Shown: positions 9,030-18,510 of the stretch, one piece after another
Layout of the letters: each line of letters opens with the position of its first letter
How positions within the stretch are numbered: the first letter of the stretch is position 1
Assembly: GCA_943704415.1 (NCBI GenBank)
Contig: CALSCO010000354.1
Location: forward strand, 1-28,178
Direction of reading: 5' to 3'
Origin: Parvularia atlantis
Taxonomy: Eukaryota; Opisthokonta; Rotosphaerida
DNA: 28,178 nt
The notes under the pieces: model-generated
Told to the model about the DNA's origin: nothing
Databases searched by the model: none
Seen by the model: only the letters and a program-made list of their open reading frames with translations
Position numbers and translations under genes: made by a program

Positions 9030-11233
9030 ATGGACGCCTTCCGCCTGCTGAGCAGCGGCGCGCGCTTTGCCCGTGAGCCGCGCCGTGTGCCGCCTGCCAT
9101 CGCGGGCGAGGCGCGCAAGCGGCCGGCCGAGGTGAGCTGCGCGTGGGGGCCGTGGCTTGCCGTGCGCGAGACCGATGCGCGCCGACGCAGCAGCAGCCCG
9201 TCCCGCCCGAGCTCGACTTTTTCGGCGCGTCGGCGGCGGCGACCGCGCCGTCGGCCAAGCGCGCACGCCCGGCGGCGGCGGCCGACGATGACGATGGTGA
9301 CAAGCGCGAGGCGCCCGGGCAGCCCGACGGCGACGGCGAGGAGGAGCAAGAGCAAGAAGAGCAAGAGGAGGAGGAGGATGCGCCGCTCGAGACGGAGGAG
9401 CACGTCGCCGTGTTCCGCAAGCGCTTCCGCATCAAGGTCGCGGGCAGCGACGTGCCCCGCCCCGTCGCGAGCTTCACCGACCTGGCGACGACGTGCGCGC
9501 GCCGCTCCGTGCGCCGCCACCGCGCGTCGGCCTGACTGCAGCGACCGCAGCTTCCAGCTGCATCGCTTCCTCGTCCAGGCGCTCGAGACGGCCAAGTACC
9601 GTTGGCCCACGCCCGTGCAGCGCCAGGCGATGCCGGTGCTGCTGCAGCGCCGCGAGCTGCTGGCGATCGCGCCTACCGGCTCTGGCAAGACGCTCGCCTA
9701 CGTCCTACCGACGCTGCAGATGCTGCGACGCCCGCGCAAGACCGGCGTGCGCGCGCTCGTGGTCGTGCCGACGCGCGAGCTGGCGCAGCAGATCTACCGC
9801 GAGTTCAAGAAGCTCACGGGCGACGTCGGCTTCCGCCTGTGCGTGCTCACCAAGGCCGTGGCAGGCGCGGCCGCGCAGTCGCCCGAGCTGCGGAGCAAGT
9901 TTGGTGCGCTCTGCATGCGCCCTCGTGCGTGGTCGCGGCTGACAGGCGGCGCGCAACGCAGACGTGCTCATCAGCACGCCGCTGCGGCTCGTCGCGCTCA
10001 TCCACGAGAATGCGGTCGACCTAAGCAAGTGTGCATGGGGGTGTGCTCGCGTTTGCAAACTGACGCGCGCGCTGCGGCCGCAGAGTCGAGCTGCTGGTGA
10101 TGGACGAGGGCGACCGCCTGCTCGACATGGGCTTCGTGGAGCAGGTGCGCAGCGTGGCGCGACTCGGGGCGGGCGCGCTGACCCGGCCGCAGCTGGACGA
10201 GATCCTGGCGGCGTGCAGCAACCCGCAGCTCGTGCGGTGCCTGTTCTCGGCGACGCTGCCACCGGCGATTGAGACGCTCGCGCGCACGGTCATGCACGAC
10301 CCCGTGCGGCTGACGATCGGGCAGCGGTGTGCTGCGAGCGCGTGCGTTCGGTGGCGCGCGTCTGACCGGCGCGGGCAACAGCAACACGACGGCCGAGACG
10401 TTGACGCAGCGGCTCATGTTTGTCGGCAGCGAGCAGGGCAAGCTGCTGGCGATGCGGCAGCTGCTGCGCGAGGTGCCGTGCCGTGCGGGGCGGGGGGCAG
10501 CGCTCACGGGCGGGCCGCCAGGGCCTCAAGCCGCCCGTGCTCGTGTTTGTGCAGTCGATCGAGCGCGCCAAGGAGCTGTTCCGCGAGCTCGTGTACGACG
10601 GCATCAACGTCGACGTGATCCACTCGGAGCGGACGCAGGCACAGGTGTGGCGAGGGCTGCCGCGTTGCGCTCACTGATCGGTCGCGGTCGTCAGCGCGAC
10701 AGCATTGTGACGAGCTTCCGCGCGGGGCGCATCTGGTTCCTGATCGCGACCGAGCTGCTCTCGCGCGGCATGGACTTTAAGGTGCGTACAGCTGTGGCTG
10801 TGGCTGAGGGCTGTGGCTGGGGGCTGTGGCTGTGGCTGGTGGCTGTGGCTGTGACTGTGGCTGTGGCTGTGGCTGTGGCTGACACGCGCGCGGCACAGGG
10901 CGTGAGCACGGTGATCAACTACGACTTCCCGCAGACGACCGTGTCGTACATCCACCGGATCGGCCGCGCGGGCCGTGCCGGGCGGGCGGGCGCGGCCGTG
11001 ACGCTGTTCACGCAGGACGACGCGCCGTACCTGCGCAGCATTGCAAGCGTGATGAAGGCGTCGGGCTGCGACGTGCCCGCGTGGATGCTCGCGCTCAAAC
11101 GCAACTCGTGCGCGCCCGCCGCTCATCCACTGTGTCTGTGCTCACACCGCCGTTGCGCAGCAAGCACGAGCGGCGCCGCCTCGCCCGCACGCCTGTCGAC
11201 CGCGCCCCGATCAGCACCGCACCGACGCGATGA
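9030..11233 (+). CDS. DDX52: DEAD-box RNA helicase DDX52/ROK1 (ribosome biogenesis)
   Basis: The family acts in the nucleolus in small-subunit rRNA processing. Ten exons: 9030-9131, 9191-9492, 9542-9903, 9962-10028, 10084-10326, 10382-10472, 10522-10644, 10695-10781, 10899-11107, 11161-11233, giving 552 residues. After an acidic Glu-rich stretch comes the ROK1-type [11 protein letters not shown]. Helicase motifs in order: Q motif P-T-P-V-Q, motif I A-P-T-G-S-G-K-T (about 178-185), P-T-R-E-L-A, motif II D-E-G-D (about 285-288), S-A-T, then L-L/M-F-V-G-S-E-x-G-K-L-L-A-M-R and [15 protein letters not shown], which are nearly diagnostic of DDX52, R-G-M-D-F-K-G-V and [10 protein letters not shown]. 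Motif II has Gly where DDX52 usually has Ser. Every intron begins GTG, and the ninth-exon acceptor is preceded by a repeat-filled intron. Confidence is high. Confidence 0.95.
10791..10880 (+). repeat. (GGCTGT)n repeat filling a DDX52 intron
   Basis: The intron 10782-10898 (117 bases, about twice the usual size) is almost entirely an imperfect hexanucleotide repeat with a few variant units. It keeps a normal GTGCGT donor, a C-T-G-A-C branch-like site at its right edge and a C-A-G acceptor. The extra length over neighbouring introns is explained by the repeat. Confidence 0.9.
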
Positions 11234-11448
11234 CTGTTGTTGTTGTGTGACGCTTTCGGCGATTTGCGGCAACCTCCTTGCTCTCCGCACACACCGCGCA
11301 CACGCCGCGCACACACCGCGCACACACAGCACGCACACCGCACACCGCGGCCAACGCGCACACACACCGCACACACACCGCACACATTCGCGGCCGCTTC
11401 GCCTGCGTTTCGCCTGCGTTTCGTATCTGATGCAGTGCAGCACAGACC
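11234..11448. repeat. CA-rich simple repeat and leader upstream of the second 7-TM gene
   Basis: This 215-base gap between two plus-strand genes holds an imperfect array of C-A-C-A-C/C-G-C-G-C units (about 11284-11393), then two copies of C-G-C-C-T-G-C-G-T-T-T at about 11400-11422. The next start codon is at 11449. No gene is visible in it. The array may serve as promoter or be neutral simple sequence. Confidence 0.7.
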
Positions 11449-13453
11449 ATGCCGCTGCGGTGGCTGCTGCTGCTGCTGCTGCTGCTGCTGGCACAGAGAG
11501 CGCGCGGCGTCGTGCGGCAGGGCGCGCGCGAGTGGCCCAACTCGGACTTCTTCGTGTCCTTCGCGGCGTTCAACGTGCGCAGTCGGCCGGCCCCCGTCGC
11601 GCCCGTCCCGCTCACGCCGCACGCTGCGCAGGTCACCGGCTCGCTGCGCCTCGGCGCGTTCGACGCGGCGGCGCCGTGCACGTTCGACACGGCCGGCTTC
11701 GACGGGACGGCGGTCGTGGTTGTGCGCTTCAGCGACATCGCCGCCAGCGGCTGCTTCTCGGGCGGCGGCGCCTTCGACAAGTTTGCGCGCACCCAGCGCG
11801 ACGCCCTCGCCGCCGGCGTGCCCGCGGCCCTCCCCGCGCTCTTCGTCGCCGTTGACGACACGGCCGACAACGAGTACGCCGACCTCTGGTCCAAGACCGA
11901 CGCTGAGCGCGCCCTCCCCGTCGGCTTCACGTCCATCCGCCGCAGCGTCCTCGCCGAGCTCGACTTCAACGCGACCGTGACCATCACCAGCGGTGCGCCC
12001 CCGGCCATCCGCCATCCTCCCCGCCTGCCCCACTCAACGCGCGCCGCCCCGCCCAGCCACGAGCGTGTGGCAGACGACATACCTCGCGCCCGCCTACTAC
12101 GGCTACGGCGTCACCCTCGCCGTCATCTGGGCGCTCTCCGTCGCGCTCTTTCTAGCCGCGCTCGCCGTCGACGGCACGGCGCTTGTGCGCCAGGGCACGC
12201 AGCAGCGCGCGGCGCTCATGCGCGCTGCCCTCGCACTCTGCGGCTTTCTGTACTCGATGAGTGCGTTCGCTCGCTCGCGCTCCCCCTTGCGACGCTCGGC
12301 CTCACGCACGCCGACTCGGCAGTCATGCTCAGCATCAACGCCGCGCGCGCCTGGCTGTGGGTCCAGCGCGACGTGCTCCTGATCAACGTCGAGCAGTCGC
12401 TGATCGCCGCAGCGCTGTTTGTGCTGATCACGGGCGCGGTCGTCGTGGGCAACATGTGGTGCGTGCGACCGAGCGGCGGGTCAGTCAGCGTGTGCTTCAC
12501 ACACGGAGCGCGCGGCGCAGGCTGCACGTGTGCCTGGAGACGTGCAAGCTGTCGCCGCTGGTTGTGCGCACGAGCCGCATCGCGATCGCCGTCGCGTGGA
12601 CCGCCGCGACGATCGTGATCTTCGTGCGCCCGACTGCCGCTCGTGCCGCACTGCACGAGTGCTCACACGGTCGCGCGCAGATCTACATCGCCGCAAGCTT
12701 TGGGGCCGTCAACGGCCAGGGCCCGCGCACGGTGCTAATGCTGTTCCTAATCTTGTCGGTGTCGGCGCTCTGCATCGCCGTCATCATCCTCGTGTGCTTC
12801 TTCAAGATCTGGTTCAGCATCCAGACTGGCGTGCTGCGGTCCAACCGGCGACGGCTGTGGAAGGTCTCGCGGCGCGCGAAGGCTCGCACGGCCGCTGACG
12901 CGCCCCGCAGCTCGCGTTCCTGAGCATCGCGAGCGCGTTCAACATGATCATGCTCACGGTGTGCCTGCTGTGCGGGTCGCTGACAGTGTCGAGCGTGAGC
13001 GCGTTTGTGGCCGTCAACGTGCTCATTGTGCTCGCGCCGCTGCCCGTGCTCGTCGGCTGGATCACCGTGTCGAGTGCGTTTGCGCGCCCGCGGCGCAAGA
13101 CTGCACTGCTCACGTGCGCCTGCAGCCCTGTGGGAGACGCTGCTCGTGTCGCTCGGGCTCGTCACGGCGTCGTCGGTCTCGGACGAAACGGACACGGACG
13201 GGCGGGCGAGCCGCCACAGCATCGAGCTCAAGCGTACAGGGTCGAGCTCGGCCAAGTGCGCGGGGGCGCAGCGGGGGCGTGCTACTGGCATGCAGTGCCT
13301 GACGTCGCAAGCGCACGTAGGCTCAAACTCTCCCGCGTCGCGAGCGCCGAGACCGCCGACGTTGCGCAGCAGGCGACCGACGACGGCGTCCCGCCGGGGC
13401 CAACCGACCCGCCCCGCACGTACAGGGTCGGCGAGCTCGAGGTCGAGCTGTGA
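11449..13453 (+). CDS. PA-domain-like seven-TM membrane protein, copy 2 (complete)
   Basis: Exons 11449-11574, 11632-11992, 12057-12260, 12323-12458, 12521-12623, 12681-12863, 12911-13073, 13126-13255, 13321-13453; 512 residues. A signal peptide (M-P-L-R-W then nine Leu) is followed by a PA-like domain (about 40-160): T-A-V-V-V-V-R-F, F-D-K-F-A-R-T-Q-R-D-A-L, A-L-F-V-A-V-D-D, L-P-V-G-F-T-S-I. Seven hydrophobic helices span about 165-430, with R-R-R-L-W-K-V between helices five and six and S-T-L-W-E-T after the seventh. The tail ends V-G-E-L-E-V-E-L, as in copy 1. The lumenal domain has no protease active site that I can see, so a receptor or sorting role is more likely than proteolysis. It is clearly paralogous to the gene at the window start; the two flank the EGF gene and DDX52. 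Confidence 0.88.
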
Positions 13454-13507
13454 GCCGCCGCTGAGCTTATATGAATATGTTGCCGCGCCGCCGCACGCTG
13501 CTGTTGC

Positions 13508-13520
13508 TTTTTTTTTTTTT
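13508..13520 (-). other. A13 tract directly after the IBA57 stop codon
   Basis: Thirteen T on the plus strand, i.e. thirteen A on the coding strand, abut the TAG of the minus-strand IBA57 gene. The remaining 54 bases to the convergent gene's stop are AT-richer than the surroundings. It could mark the cleavage/polyadenylation region. A retroposed-tail origin is unlikely because IBA57 keeps three introns. Confidence 0.5.
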
Positions 13521-14687
13521 CTATGGCTCCTGCGGGCGCGCCATGCTCGGCCACCACTCGGGCACGTGTGGCACGGCCCAATACAGGTACTCGACGGCCT
13601 GGCGCGTGCGCACGGGTCAGTCGCGCACAGCCGCTGCTGGGCAAGGCGCACCGCTGGCTCGGGCCCGTCGTGCGGCCGCGCGACCGCGATGGCCGGGACG
13701 GCGTGGTCGCTCCAGCCGTTGAGCGCCTCCCAGCGCACCATGCCGAGTGCGACGTCGTGCACGGAGCCGGCAATGAAGCCCACGGCCTTGTTAGTATCGG
13801 TGCGGTACAGCCGCGCGCGTGCGAGGGGCAGCTTCGGCTGGAACGCGCGGTCGACGTTGTGCACGTTGCTGCATGTGGGCGGCGTCAGCCCGGCGGGCCG
13901 GCAGGCATATAGGCGCGTACACGACGGCCGGCTCGAGGCGCGTGGTGAGTGGCAGGAGCTTGAGCGGCATCATGCGCTTCCGCGTGACGCCGCGGTAGAA
14001 CGTGCGCGAGGTCAGTTCCTGGCCGAGGTAGCAGCCCTTTTGCATCGACACTGCGGCGAGCGCGCACGTCACGCACGGCCACGGCGAGCGCGCGCGCGCA
14101 CACGGCACACGCGTACCGCCGTGCGTCAGATCGAGGTTGCACTCGAACGGGAACGCCTCGCCCACGGCGATCTCGGCGGGGCCCTCGGCGACGCCGTTCT
14201 GGTAGCGCAGCAGCGTGTACGCGTCCAGCCCGTTCTCGCCCGCCGGCACCGGCTCGCCCGCGCGCAGCACGAGGCGCTCGCCGAGCGCGGGCAGCCGCGG
14301 GTCGCGCGTCGTTATGACGGCGCCGTTGAGGGGCGCGGCGGCGCCTGGCAGCCGCTGCGCGACGCGGTACTCGGCCGTGGCGTCGTTGATTTCGACCTTG
14401 ACACGAATTTTGTACTTGCGCAGGTGCTCGAGCAGCCGCGGCGCGACGTCGCGGTGGCAGTCGACGAGCAGCGCGCCGTTCTCGGGCAGGACGAAGGCGT
14501 CGCACAGGACGCGGCCCTGCGGCGTCAGGAACGCCGTGAACACGCCCTGCTGCTGCGGCGCTCCAGGCGCGTGCGCGTCCCACAGCGTCCGGTTCGAGGC
14601 CAGGCCGTTGACGAACGTCGCCGCGTCGCGCCCGGCGACCCGCAGCAGACCGCGTGCCGTCATCGGCACCGCCATGCTGTCATACAC
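13521..14687 (-). CDS. IBA57: IBA57-type mitochondrial iron-sulfur cluster assembly factor
   Basis: IBA57 works with ISCA1/2 in mitochondrial [4Fe-4S] cluster maturation and has the folate-binding GcvT fold. Coding exons on the minus strand: 14687-14117, 14050-13921, 13868-13652, 13598-13521; 331 residues. The signature K-G-C-Y-L-G-Q-E-L-T-S-R (about 195-206), with its invariant Cys, is formed across the first intron, followed by R-G-V-T-R-K-R. N-terminal G-L-L-R-V-A-G-R-D-A, F-V-N-G-L and F-L-T-P-Q-G-R-V-L match the GcvT-fold start. The third intron (13599-13651) restores the ending P-E-W-W-P-S-M-A-R-P. A Met at 14675 is an alternative start. No strong mitochondrial presequence is seen with either start, so an upstream exon cannot be excluded. 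It is divergent from the hemerythrin gene. Confidence 0.92.
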
Positions 14688-14778
14688 CGCGTCGCAACTG
14701 CCTCGCCGCCAGCTAGCAACTGATCGCTGCGTGCTCGCCCTGTTTCACCCGCCCCTGTTTCCCCCCTTGCTCATTATA
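14688..14778. promoter_or_regulatory. Bidirectional intergenic region, IBA57 / hemerythrin gene
   Basis: Ninety-one bases separate the two divergent start codons. It contains a pyrimidine-rich run (C-C-C-C-C-C-T-T) and an A-T-T-A-T-A-A-T block touching the plus-strand ATG, too close to be a normal TATA box for that start. The region must hold both core promoters unless untranslated first exons lie elsewhere. Confidence 0.5.
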
Positions 14779-15834
14779 ATGGGCCACCTCTGCACACGCC
14801 CGGCCGCCGCCGCCGCCGCCGCCGCCCCGGTCGCCATGCAGGCCGTCGCCACGCAGCCCGGCCCGGACGCCGTTGCCGCCGCTGCCGAGACGCCCAAGCC
14901 CGCCGTCGCGGCTGCGGTCGCTGTCGAGGAGCCCAAGCCGGCCCCTGACCCTGTCGCCGAGGCGCCCAAGCCCGCCCCGGTAGCCGAGACGGCCCCGGTC
15001 GCGGTCGCGGTCGCGGTCGAGACGCCCAAGCCTGCCCCGGTCCAGCCCGCCCCCGTCGACTCGGAGCCCGCCCCCGTCGAGCCCCTCGCCGCCCCGACCG
15101 TCACGGTCACCCCTGCCGCCGAGGACGCGCCGGCCAGCACGCCGGCGGCGACCGCACCGGCCGACGAGGAGGAAGCGGGTGGCGTCAACCCGTGGGAGTT
15201 CATGTTCCAGTCGCACCAGGCGCTCTTCTTCGCGCTCGACAGCCTCGTCAAGGCGACGCACGCGCCCGAGGGCCGCGAGGCGATGGACGCGATCCGCGCC
15301 GAGGCCGACACGCTCTTCGGCCTGATGAAGCTGCATGCGCGCCTCGAGGATGCCGTCTACTTCCCTGCGGTCGAGGCCAAGGTGCCCGGCATCACGACCA
15401 AGTTTGGCGACGACCACAAGCGCAGCGCCGAGGGCCGCCCCAAGCTGCTCGAGCTGCTCAGCAACGCCAAGGAGAGCGACGAGGCGTTTGGCGAGGCCAT
15501 GGTGGCCCTGCGCAAGTTTTGCGAGGGCAACCGCGCGCACCAGCTGGGCGAGGAGGACGTGGTCAACCCGCAGCTGCCGAGCATCTTCAAGTGGCGCGAG
15601 GCCGTCGCCGTCGTGCGCCAGATGGCTGAGCTGGACCCGGCCAGCTTCAACACGACCTACGTCGGTGGCATCTTTGCGCGCCTGCCGGACGCGCAGCGCG
15701 CGGCGTTTGTTGACGCGATCGCGGCGTCCGTGCCGGCCGAGCAGCTCGCGGCGGTCAAGACGACGCTGGCCGAGCTGGCGGGCGATGCGTCGCGCGTGCT
15801 TGTGCCGGTGGTCGACGCGTCGCTGTTTGCGTGA
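14779..15834 (+). CDS. Hemerythrin-like (HHE) domain protein with Pro/Ala/Lys-rich N-terminus
   Basis: An intronless gene of 351 residues. About 130 N-terminal residues are low-complexity Ala/Pro with repeated E-x-P-K-P-A-P phrases, followed by an acidic patch. The helical C-terminal half carries the hemerythrin pattern: H146 (S-H-Q-A-L-F-F), H186-x-x-x-E190 (L-H-A-R-L-E-D-A-V-Y-F-P), H213 (D-D-H-K-R) and H254-x-x-x-E258 (A-H-Q-L-G-E). These are the usual ligands of a di-iron centre, so binding or sensing of oxygen, NO or iron is likely; the actual ligand is unknown. The ATG at 14779 is the first Met; 14836 is an alternative start. The frame stays open upstream, but that sequence is antisense to IBA57. 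Like the EGF gene it lacks introns, unusual here. Confidence 0.88.
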   Translation: MGHLCTRPAAAAAAAAPVAMQAVATQPGPDAVAAAAETPKPAVAAAVAVEEPKPAPDPVAEAPKPAPVAETAPVAVAVAVETPKPAPVQPAPVDSEPAPVEPLAAPTVTVTPAAEDAPASTPAATAPADEEEAGGVNPWEFMFQSHQALFFALDSLVKATHAPEGREAMDAIRAEADTLFGLMKLHARLEDAVYFPAVEAKVPGITTKFGDDHKRSAEGRPKLLELLSNAKESDEAFGEAMVALRKFCEGNRAHQLGEEDVVNPQLPSIFKWREAVAVVRQMAELDPASFNTTYVGGIFARLPDAQRAAFVDAIAASVPAEQLAAVKTTLAELAGDASRVLVPVVDASLFA

Positions 15835-15909
15835 AGCTTTATGTGTGTGGCCGCTGTGTGTGGCCGCTGTCTGCATGTTCAGTTCAGTTTGCGCGACCTT
15901 CGACAACCG

Positions 15910-15914
15910 CCAAT
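15910..15914 (+). promoter_or_regulatory. CCAAT motif next to the SHKBP1/KCTD3 start
   Basis: CCAAT lies four bases before the ATG at 15918. Upstream, at about 15843-15868, are two copies of T-G-T-G-T-G-G-C-C-G-C-T-G. The whole gap to the previous stop is 83 bases. A CCAAT also lies next to a possible start codon at 28111. Functional use is unproven. Confidence 0.35.
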
Positions 15915-15917
15915 AGA

Positions 15918-18466
15918 ATGACGGCCCTCGTCAAGCTCAACGTGGGCGGGACGCGGTGCAGCGTGCCGCCTGACGGCCGCTACCTCTCACTCACTGACCC
16001 GCCCGCCGACTCGGACGGCGCAGCTTCTGGACGACGCGCGAGACGCTGCTGTGGCTGCCCGACACGTTCTTCGCCAAGCTGCTCAGCGACGACTTTGGGC
16101 GCGTGATCGACGAGGAGGGCGCCGTGCGTCGCCGACGCCGCCTGTGTCGACGCGCGCGCCGACAGCACCGCGCCGCCGCGCAGGTCTTCATCGACCGCGA
16201 CCCGGCGCCGTTCCGGTACGTGCTCGCGTTCATGCGCAGCATGCGGCTCAACGTAGAGGACGTGACGGGCGTGAGCCTGGGCGCGCTGCGCGACGAGGCC
16301 GAGTTCTACGGCGTGGCGCCGCTCGGTGCGCGCCACCTAGGCGCCACGCCGGCGCCGTCTGACGCGCGCGCAGTCGACAAGCTCAGCTTCTACCTGGCCG
16401 CGAACGACGCCGGCTGCGGCGGGCTGCTCTTCAGCGGCGCGCTCAGCCCCGGTTCGTGTGCCAGCCGCCGTCGTCATCGGCAACCGTTCACGCCGCGGCC
16501 CAGGCAAGGAGCACGCCGCGGGCGACGCCGCGATCCGCTGCATCGCGGCCGACCACAACTGGGTCGTCGTCGCCGTCGGGCGCCGCGTCGTGTGCTACAG
16601 GTGCCGCCGTGCCACCCGCGCGCGCGTGATCGCTGCTTAGCCCCGCTCACACGCCACTCGCCAGCTTTGTCGAGAGCTTTGGGTGGATGCAGCGCTTCGT
16701 GTCGCCGTCTGTGCCGGCCGGCGTCGACCGCCTGGCAATCAACAACAAGTTTGGCGAGCAGGGCTCGAAGATGGTCGCGGTCGCGTACGGCTCGACAGCG
16801 CGCCTCTTTGCCGCGAGCAGCAGCGGCGGCTCGGCCGAGACCGGGCGCGGCGCCGAGACGCGCCAGAGCCTGTCCAGCCCGGGTGCGTGCGTGGGCTATC
16901 GTTCTGTCTCCCTGCTATCCCTGCACGCGCACGCGACAATCCCTGCCGACGTCCTGTCGTCGACCCGGGCAATACAGCCTGCGCAGACCCAAACCGCTTT
17001 CCCGAGCTTCTGCCCGGCGCGGCGCCGCTGCTTCGCGGCCGCGCCGGTTCATTCACATTTCGGGCACATCACCCTCCCCACCCGCGCTGCCCCCATGGCT
17101 GACGCGTCCCGCCGCGCGGCGGGAGCAGACCTGCTGCAGGGCGTGATGCCAGGGCAAGGGCTGAGCGGGACGCTGCAGCGCCGCCAGGCCGCCTCGGGCG
17201 ACACGTTCGACCTGGGCCAGCCGATTGACAGCATGTTTTTCATCGGCTCGACGCTCGTCACGGCGGCGTGGAGCGGGCGCGTGGGCGTGTGGAACTGGGT
17301 CAGCAAGACGTGGCAGGCGCAAGACGTCGCACCGATCGGCTGCCTCGACCACGCGGGCTCGCTGCTCTTCCTCGGTTCGACGACCGGGAGCATCTCGTAC
17401 ATCGGTGCGCGTATCTGCGGCACACAGCCGACCGCCGACCGCTGGCGGCCGCGCGCATAGACATGGAAAAGTTCCCGCTGCGGCTGAAGGACGACGCGCT
17501 GCTCGTGAACGACTTTTGGCACGACCCGCGCGGGGACCACATCACGGCGCTGTCGGTGTTCATGACCGGGCAAGGTGCGTGTGCACATGGTCGTGTGGCG
17601 TTTGTGACCATGTGCGCGTAGTGGGCGACGAGAACTGCATCGAGATTGCGTATGGGACGACCTCGGGCACGATCCGCATCATCATCCACCACCCGCAGTC
17701 GGGCAGCCACTACCCGGTCCTGTTCCAAACGTACACTGTGCACCAGTCGCCCATCCGCTCGATCGTGCTGTCAGAGACGACGCTGATCTCGGGTGCGTGC
17801 GTGCGTCCGCAGCGTGCGCAGAGCTCACGGCTCCCCCGGGCCCCTCCTGGCGCAGTCTGCGAGAGCGAGGGGCACGCGCGGACCTGGCGCGTGACACGCT
17901 TCCGTGGGCGCATCTCGACGCAGCCGGGCTCGGTGCCGCTCGCGTCGTTTCGCATCTCGCCGATTGAGTCGGTCGAGGCCGTGGGCCCGCTCGGCGACCG
18001 CAACCAGGTGCAGCTGTTTGTGCAGCGTGTGGCGCAGGAACCAGCGCGGACAATCCTGCTCGATGCTGCCACGGGGCGAAAGTGCGCGCCCTCCGCGGTG
18101 AGCGAATGCGCGCGATGCTGAGATGGTCGCGCAGGATCGGCATGGTCAAGTCGCTCGACCCGTCGCCCATCACAATCTACTTTGTGAACGAGTCCGACTT
18201 TCCCAACCGCGTCGGCGCGCGGTCGCGACGCTTCCTGCTGTGCGGACACGAGAGCGGGACGGTGGAGGTGTGTCGGAGCGTGGCGCCAACCTGCGGTGCT
18301 CACGCTCGCGGCCCAGCTGTGGGACCTCACGACGGCCGTGGAGCTGTTCCAGCAGGACCGCGCGGCGCAGGACATCAAGAAGATGAGCCGCAAGCCGACG
18401 CTCGTCGTCGGCATGGACAGCGACGTCTCGATCGAGCTCATCCCGTCGGGCCTGACGAGCACCTAG
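15918..18466 (+). CDS. KCTD3: SHKBP1/KCTD3-type BTB plus WD40 protein
   Basis: Twelve exons: 15918-15955, 16024-16123, 16184-16325, 16374-16451, 16504-16600, 16665-16882, 17129-17404, 17461-17574, 17622-17792, 17856-18081, 18135-18267, 18317-18466; 580 residues, with phase kept throughout. N-terminal T1/BTB domain: [12 protein letters not shown], then [13 protein letters not shown]40 part: [55 protein letters not shown]-x-I-S-T-Q-P-G-S, L-W-D-L-T-T-A-V. This follows animal SHKBP1/KCTD3 segment by segment. Those proteins bind SH3/CIN85-type or HCN-channel partners; here a scaffold role is all that can be inferred. A CCAAT sits just before the ATG. Its stop is only 44 bases from the convergent NADH dehydrogenase stop. 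Confidence 0.93.
16883..17128 (+). other. Outlier 246-base intron of the SHKBP1/KCTD3 gene
   Basis: This intron is the longest inferred in the window. It has a perfect GTGCGTGCG donor, a C-T-G-A-C at about 17098 and a G-A-G-C-A-G acceptor. Its base composition is less GC-rich than flanking exons. It is a multiple of three and has no in-frame stop, so read-through would add 82 low-complexity residues. Family alignment favours removal. Confidence 0.6.
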
Positions 18467-18510
18467 CTGCCATCGGAGCTGCTGTACTTTTGCAAGGGAG
18501 CTAGTGTACA

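Noticed and set aside
14215-14778. Upstream in-frame extension of the hemerythrin-domain protein.
   Set aside because: It is antisense to conserved IBA57 codons and has no domain resemblance.
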